DNA from: JAWOJF01 sp046481785
GTDB lineage: Bacteria > Bacteroidota > Ignavibacteria > Ignavibacteriales > Ignavibacteriaceae
NCBI GenBank assembly: GCA_046481785.1
Contig: JAWOJF010000200.1
Span: 1 to 11,128 of the forward strand
Length of the DNA: 11,128 bases
Reading direction: 5' to 3'
In this document: positions 7,999-11,128 of the stretch, piece by piece
How the letters are laid out: the number at the start of each line of letters is the position of its first letter
Position numbering within the stretch: position 1 is the first letter of the stretch
Notes under the pieces: model-generated
What the model saw: the letters and a program-made list of their open reading frames with translations, nothing else
What the model was told of the DNA's origin: nothing
The model's database searches: none
Position numbers and translations under genes: made by a program

Positions 7999-10422
7999 AT
8001 GCTTAAAAATTACCTAAAAATCGCCTTCAGGAATTTAGTAAGATATAAAGCATATTCGGTTATTAATATTTCGGGACTGGCAATCGGCATTACTTGTTTT
8101 ATGCTTATTTATCTTTTTATCAAAGATGAATTATCTTACGATAAATTTCACTCGAAAGCAGACAGAATATACCGGGTAACCGAAAGAATTGATGCAGACG
8201 GACAGGGGGAAAACTCATCCAGTAATCCATTCCCCGTTATGAAAGCAATGCTGAATGATTATCCTCATTTAATTGAAGAGGGAGTAAGACTTTTTAATTT
8301 CCAGCAGCCCACTCTAACGCTTGAATATAAAGATCAGAAGTTTAATGAAAGCAAAATATTTTTTGCCGATTCAACCTTCTTTAAAGTGTTTGATTTCCCT
8401 CTTGCAGTCGGAGATAAAAACACTGTACTGGCAAAACCAAATTCCGTTGTATTAACAAAAAAGCTTGCAAACAAATATTTTGGTGATGAAAATCCTGTTG
8501 GACAATCTATCCTATATGAGGGCAATTTTAATTTAGCTGTTACCGGGGTATTTGAAGACCTCCCCCTGCAGTCGCATATGGATTTTGACTGCCTTATTTC
8601 ATTCTCAACCATATACCAGATTACCGGCGGCAATTTTTTTGATCAGCAGTGGATCTGGAACCCATGCTGGACTTACATTCTGCTTAAAGATGGCGTTAAC
8701 CCCGGGGAGCTTGAAAAACAGTTCCCTGAATTTGTACAAAAATATTATCCCGATTTTATTAAACCGCAGGTTTCACATTCACTGCAGGCACTAACTGATA
8801 TTCATCTTCATTCCAAACTTGATTATGAAATGTATCAGAATAATGATGCAGCAAATATTTATATTTTCTCGGCAGTCGGCATTATGATACTTTTTATTGC
8901 CTGCATAAACTTTATGAATCTTGCTACAGCACGGTCTGCAAGGCGCGCAAGAGAAGTTGGAATGAGGAAGGTACTTGGTGCAGAAAAAAAACAATTGGTA
9001 AAACAATTCCTTGGTGAATCCACTATTTTAAGTTTTATTGCCGTTATTATTGCTGCCCTTTTCGTTGAACTTCTTATACCATTGTTTAATAACCTTGCCG
9101 GTAAGGAATTAACATTTGATTTGTTTTCTGATCCGGCTACATTAGTTGTATTACTTGTAGTTGGTTTAGTGGTAGGTATTGTTTCCGGATTATATCCTGC
9201 ATTTTTCCTTTCTGCTTCAGAACCGATAAAGGTTGTTAAATCCAGTTTTAAACTTGAAACAAAAAGTGTGTTATTAAGGAAGGGGCTTGTTGTATTACAG
9301 TTTGCCATCTCACTTGCTTTAATAATAGGGACACTTGTGGTTTATGAACAGCTTAATTATATGCAGAATGCAAATCTGGGGTTTAACAAAGAGCAGATTG
9401 TCGTTATTCCTTTCCGTCCCCCTATTGTTAACCGTTATGAAGCATTCAAAAATGACTTATTAAGAAACAATAATATTACTCATGTATCAGTTATGAATGA
9501 AATTATCGGACAGCATCATAACACCCATGAAATAAATTATGAGGGGATGGAAACTGATAAGGTAGTTTACTTTCCCGGGTTACTTGTTGATGAAGATTTT
9601 TCCGAAACATTTGATCTGCAGATAATTGCCGGGAGGGATTTTTCAAAAGAATACCCGCGCGATGATTCGCTTGGAATTATTATCAATGAGGCGACTGTAA
9701 AAAATCTTGGCTGGGGCTCGCCGGAGGAAGCAATAAATAAAAAATTCAGTACTTCATTTGGAGGCGGAATATCAAACAGCGAACGTGTAATTGGTGTAGT
9801 TAAGGATTTTAATTTTGTTTCTCTTAAAAAGCCGATAGAAGCATTTTTTCTTGATATTGCTCCTGCACAAACACGGCCTTTCTTCCTGAAGTATGCCGCT
9901 GCACGCATTAAACCCGGTGATGTCAAAAATACAATTGCTTATATTGGGGAACAATGGAACAGGTCAATGCCTGAGTACCCGTTCGAATTTTCTTTCCTTG
10001 ATGAAAACCTTAATCAAATGTATAAAGAACAGGATAACCTGGGTAAACTTGTAGCTTATTTCTCAATACTGGCTATATTAATTGCATGCCTTGGAATGTT
10101 TGCATTAGCTTCATTCAGCGCTGAGCAGCGTACTAAAGAAATAGGAATAAGAAAAGTGCTCGGCGCATCAGTTTCGGGTATAATACTTTTATTCTCAAAA
10201 GATTTTATGAAATTAATTTTGTTAGCTGTTATTATTGCTTCACCGGCTGCTTATTTTGTTCTGGATAAGTGGCTGGATGATTTTGCATTCAGAATAAATA
10301 TTAGTTTTAGTGTGTTCATAATTGCTGCCGCCATTACATTGTTAATAGCTTTGAGTACTATAAGCTACCAGGCAATAAGAGCAGCACTTGCCAACCCGGT
10401 AAAAGCAGTAAAGTATGAATAA
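7999..10422 (+). CDS. FtsX/MacB-family ABC transporter permease 4
   Basis: This is a membrane permease subunit of 807 residues. ATG 7999 follows a strong AAAAGGAGAT site and gives the family opening MLKNYLKIAFRNL. The predicted order is: helix 1 (about 17-42); periplasmic domain 1 (43-285); helices 2-4 (287-311, 342-364, 379-407); helix 5 (428-452); periplasmic domain 2 (453-681); helices 6-8 (683-707, 735-759, 770-797). Both coupling motifs are canonical (AREVGMRKVLGAE near 318 and RTKEIGIRKVLGAS near 712). The C-terminus is LANPVKAVKYE, slightly different from the SLKYE ending of the other three. Its 3' flank is also unlike theirs: it carries a CACTAAG-type repeat. It is the last permease of the array. 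No ATPase follows, so pairing with a distant LolD/MacB-like ATPase is inferred. Confidence 0.95.
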   Translation: MLKNYLKIAFRNLVRYKAYSVINISGLAIGITCFMLIYLFIKDELSYDKFHSKADRIYRVTERIDADGQGENSSSNPFPVMKAMLNDYPHLIEEGVRLFNFQQPTLTLEYKDQKFNESKIFFADSTFFKVFDFPLAVGDKNTVLAKPNSVVLTKKLANKYFGDENPVGQSILYEGNFNLAVTGVFEDLPLQSHMDFDCLISFSTIYQITGGNFFDQQWIWNPCWTYILLKDGVNPGELEKQFPEFVQKYYPDFIKPQVSHSLQALTDIHLHSKLDYEMYQNNDAANIYIFSAVGIMILFIACINFMNLATARSARRAREVGMRKVLGAEKKQLVKQFLGESTILSFIAVIIAALFVELLIPLFNNLAGKELTFDLFSDPATLVVLLVVGLVVGIVSGLYPAFFLSASEPIKVVKSSFKLETKSVLLRKGLVVLQFAISLALIIGTLVVYEQLNYMQNANLGFNKEQIVVIPFRPPIVNRYEAFKNDLLRNNNITHVSVMNEIIGQHHNTHEINYEGMETDKVVYFPGLLVDEDFSETFDLQIIAGRDFSKEYPRDDSLGIIINEATVKNLGWGSPEEAINKKFSTSFGGGISNSERVIGVVKDFNFVSLKKPIEAFFLDIAPAQTRPFFLKYAAARIKPGDVKNTIAYIGEQWNRSMPEYPFEFSFLDENLNQMYKEQDNLGKLVAYFSILAILIACLGMFALASFSAEQRTKEIGIRKVLGASVSGIILLFSKDFMKLILLAVIIASPAAYFVLDKWLDDFAFRINISFSVFIIAAAITLLIALSTISYQAIRAALANPVKAVKYE

Positions 10423-10440
10423 CTCTTAGTATATCTTTGT

Positions 10441-10505
10441 GTCCAGCGTGTCTAAGTGGTTCTTCTCACCACTAAGGCACTAAGAACACTTAGAAACACT
10501 AAGGA
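10441..10505. repeat. CACTAAG-unit repeat with imperfect hairpin
   Basis: Four imperfect tandem units follow one another: CACTAAGG (10470), CACTAAGAA (10478), CACTTAGAAA (10487) and CACTAAGGA (10497). Just upstream lie inverted versions (GTGTCTAAGTGGT, 10448-10460) that pair with ACCACTAAGGCAC (10468-10480) at 11 of 13 positions around a 7-base loop. The pairing can extend weakly to TGTG/CACA. It resembles the low-complexity CACTAAGGCACTAAG intergenic repeats seen in many environmental bacterial genomes. A role as terminator or mRNA 3' end is possible but there is no T-run. Confidence 0.6.
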
Positions 10506-10543
10506 ATACAATAATAAGTTTAACTAAACTCCCCGGAGGATAT

Positions 10544-10855
10544 ATGACCGACTTATGTATACCCGTTCCGCAATTAGGCGAACAGCAGATTGCTGAAGTA
10601 ATAGTAAAAATTGGTGACAGGAAAAGTTCATTTAATTTCCGTGTTGAATCTTTCTACTGGAACGGAGAAGATATTCCTGATAAAGATCATGATTATACCT
10701 TCCATACGGAAATCCAGATTCAAAAGCTGAAAACTTTAATTGAGAGTTATGACAAGAATTGGGAACTGATACAAATATTTAAACCCAAACCGGGAGCAAA
10801 ATATGTGCAGGTGCTGTTCAGGCAGAGAAATTTTGAGTATGCATTGTCTGCTTAA
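10544..10855 (+). CDS. Small conserved-looking protein of unknown function (103 aa)
   Basis: The start at 10544 is fixed by GGAGG at 10535-10539 with a 4-base spacer. The product has 103 residues and shows no signal peptide, membrane helix, cysteine pair or recognisable catalytic motif, so it is probably a soluble cytoplasmic protein. By eye, residues 15-40 look like beta strands (EVIVKIGDRKSSFNFRVESF). They are followed by an acidic turn (DIPDKDHDYTFH), a helix around 55-72 (EIQIQKLKTLIESYD), and a final strand-rich part with a KPKPGAKYVQVLF stretch. Codon use and GC match the permeases, so it looks native. It lies 121 bp downstream of permease 4 beyond a repeat, and may be a separate transcription unit. 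I do not recognise the family, and I see no sequence reason to link it to the transporters. Confidence 0.75.
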   Translation: MTDLCIPVPQLGEQQIAEVIVKIGDRKSSFNFRVESFYWNGEDIPDKDHDYTFHTEIQIQKLKTLIESYDKNWELIQIFKPKPGAKYVQVLFRQRNFEYALSA

Positions 10856-10872
10856 ATTTACGTTAGATTCTC

Positions 10873-10982
10873 AACAGTCAACCACCCCAATTTTGTCTAC
10901 GCCAAAATATCCCCGAACCTGCCTGCCGGTAGGCTGGGGCGGGGATGTTCTGTCGAAGACAGAACGGGGGTGGTTGTCTGTT
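10873..10982. repeat. GC-rich cloverleaf-forming intergenic element
   Basis: An outer inverted repeat (10873-10888 with 10967-10982, 15 of 16 pairs) encloses three hairpins that abut almost without gaps. Arm 1: 10890-10895 with 10903-10908, 6 bp, 7-base loop. Arm 2: 10909-10915 with 10940-10946, 7 bp, topped by GCCTG/TAGGC (10921-10925 with 10930-10934, one G-T pair) around a CCGG loop. Arm 3: 10947-10954 with 10958-10965, perfect 8 bp, GAA loop. Only 10889 and 10966 are left unpaired at the junction. GC is about 56% against about a third around it, suggesting an inserted repeat. It fills the gap between two convergent genes and could act as a two-way terminator or be a non-autonomous mobile repeat. 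Confidence 0.75.
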
Positions 10983-11006
10983 ATTCTATCAGAAATATTT
11001 TGCCTG

Positions 11007-11128
11007 TCACTCAAACCTTTCCACCTCTCCCAGCAAAAATTTTCTTCTTTCTGTAATAAAAGTCTTAAGGGACTGGACTTCTTTTTCAAAATCATTATGT
11101 CCAAGGTATGGATCATACTGGTAGTAGG
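11007..11128 (-). CDS. C-terminal end of a minus-strand gene, CotH-kinase-like tail (partial)
   Basis: Reading the minus strand from the right edge gives 39 codons ending at TGA (11007-11009). The residues are YYQYDPYLGHNDFEKEV, then QSLKTF, then ITERRKFLLGEVERFE. This is a plausible protein end: an aromatic segment followed by an amphipathic helix of the form LKxFIxxRRxFLLxEV. I recall this shape from the C-termini of CotH-kinase-family proteins (extracellular or spore-coat protein kinases), where the last helix carries FIxxRRxxLL. That family assignment rests on a short motif and is tentative. The gene is cut by the window edge, so start, length and catalytic residues are not visible. It converges on the 103-aa gene with the cloverleaf element between them. 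A longer open frame on the same strand (to 10871) overlaps it in another phase but reads through the repeat and looks non-coding. Confidence 0.5.
   Translation of the reverse strand, partial: YYQYDPYLGHNDFEKEVQSLKTFITERRKFLLGEVERFE

Noticed and set aside
8859..9308. 149-codon open frame on the minus strand inside permease 4
   Set aside because: It lies antisense to the conserved membrane and coupling segments of permease 4 and has no recognisable domain; it is a shadow of that gene.
10429..10440. Bacteroidota-type promoter, from TATCTTTG at 10432-10439
   Set aside because: No TTTG element lies about 19 bases upstream, and the sequence belongs to the CACTAAG-type repeat.
10467..10505. CRISPR array
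   Set aside because: The units are 8-10 bases, degenerate and without spacers; no cas gene is present.
10873..10982. tRNA or tmRNA gene suggested by the cloverleaf
   Set aside because: Arm lengths are wrong, there is no T-loop consensus or acceptor CCA end, and the outer stem is 15-16 bp instead of 7.
10871..11116. 81-codon open frame on the minus strand
   Set aside because: Its last third reads through the cloverleaf repeat, and its first part overlaps, in another phase, the more protein-like frame ending at 11007.

Overview
The window is an AT-rich stretch (roughly one third GC) dominated by four tandem paralogous genes for large FtsX/MacB-type ABC transporter permeases, each 775-809 residues and all on the + strand. 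The protein style suggests a Bacteroidota/Ignavibacteriota-type (FCB group) bacterium: eight-helix permeases that begin [MF/ML/MI]KNYxKxAxRN and end NPVKSLKYE. Every permease has a purine-rich Shine-Dalgarno-like stretch before its start, clear AGGAG-type in the later genes. That fits Ignavibacteria-like lineages better than Bacteroides proper, but lineage is inferred.

Layout: (1) Bases 1 to about 390 are different DNA, about 65% GC by hand count. They encode an internal fragment of a biotin carboxylase, whose frame runs directly into permease 1. This is most likely a chimeric assembly join, or else a recent rearrangement, and not a real fusion protein. (2) Permeases occupy 399-2726, 2824-5253, 5379-7793 and 7999-10422, separated by 97, 125 and 205 bp. 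The gaps after permeases 1 and 3 carry two copies of one long inverted repeat whose first half looks like an intrinsic terminator. The gap after permease 2 does not. (3) After permease 4 comes a repeat made of CACTAAG-like units, then a small gene of unknown function (10544-10855). (4) Between this gene and the tail of an unrelated gene on the minus strand (stop at 11007-11009, running off the right edge; CotH-like C-terminus) lies a 108-bp GC-rich element. It can fold on paper into a four-way cloverleaf.

How the genes work together: the permeases lack an ATP-binding domain and no ABC ATPase, HlyD-type adaptor or TolC-like protein is encoded here. They must therefore rely on an ATPase encoded elsewhere. 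Their membrane and coupling segments are conserved while the two periplasmic domains have diverged, as expected for paralogs that keep one energising partner but differ in ligand or partner protein. Short stretches of near-identical DNA at gene ends suggest tandem duplication plus local gene conversion.

No tRNA, rRNA, CRISPR array, complete insertion sequence or origin was seen. I found no convincing new multi-gene system. The most unusual items are the cloverleaf element, the duplicated gene-end inverted repeat, and the composition break at the left end.
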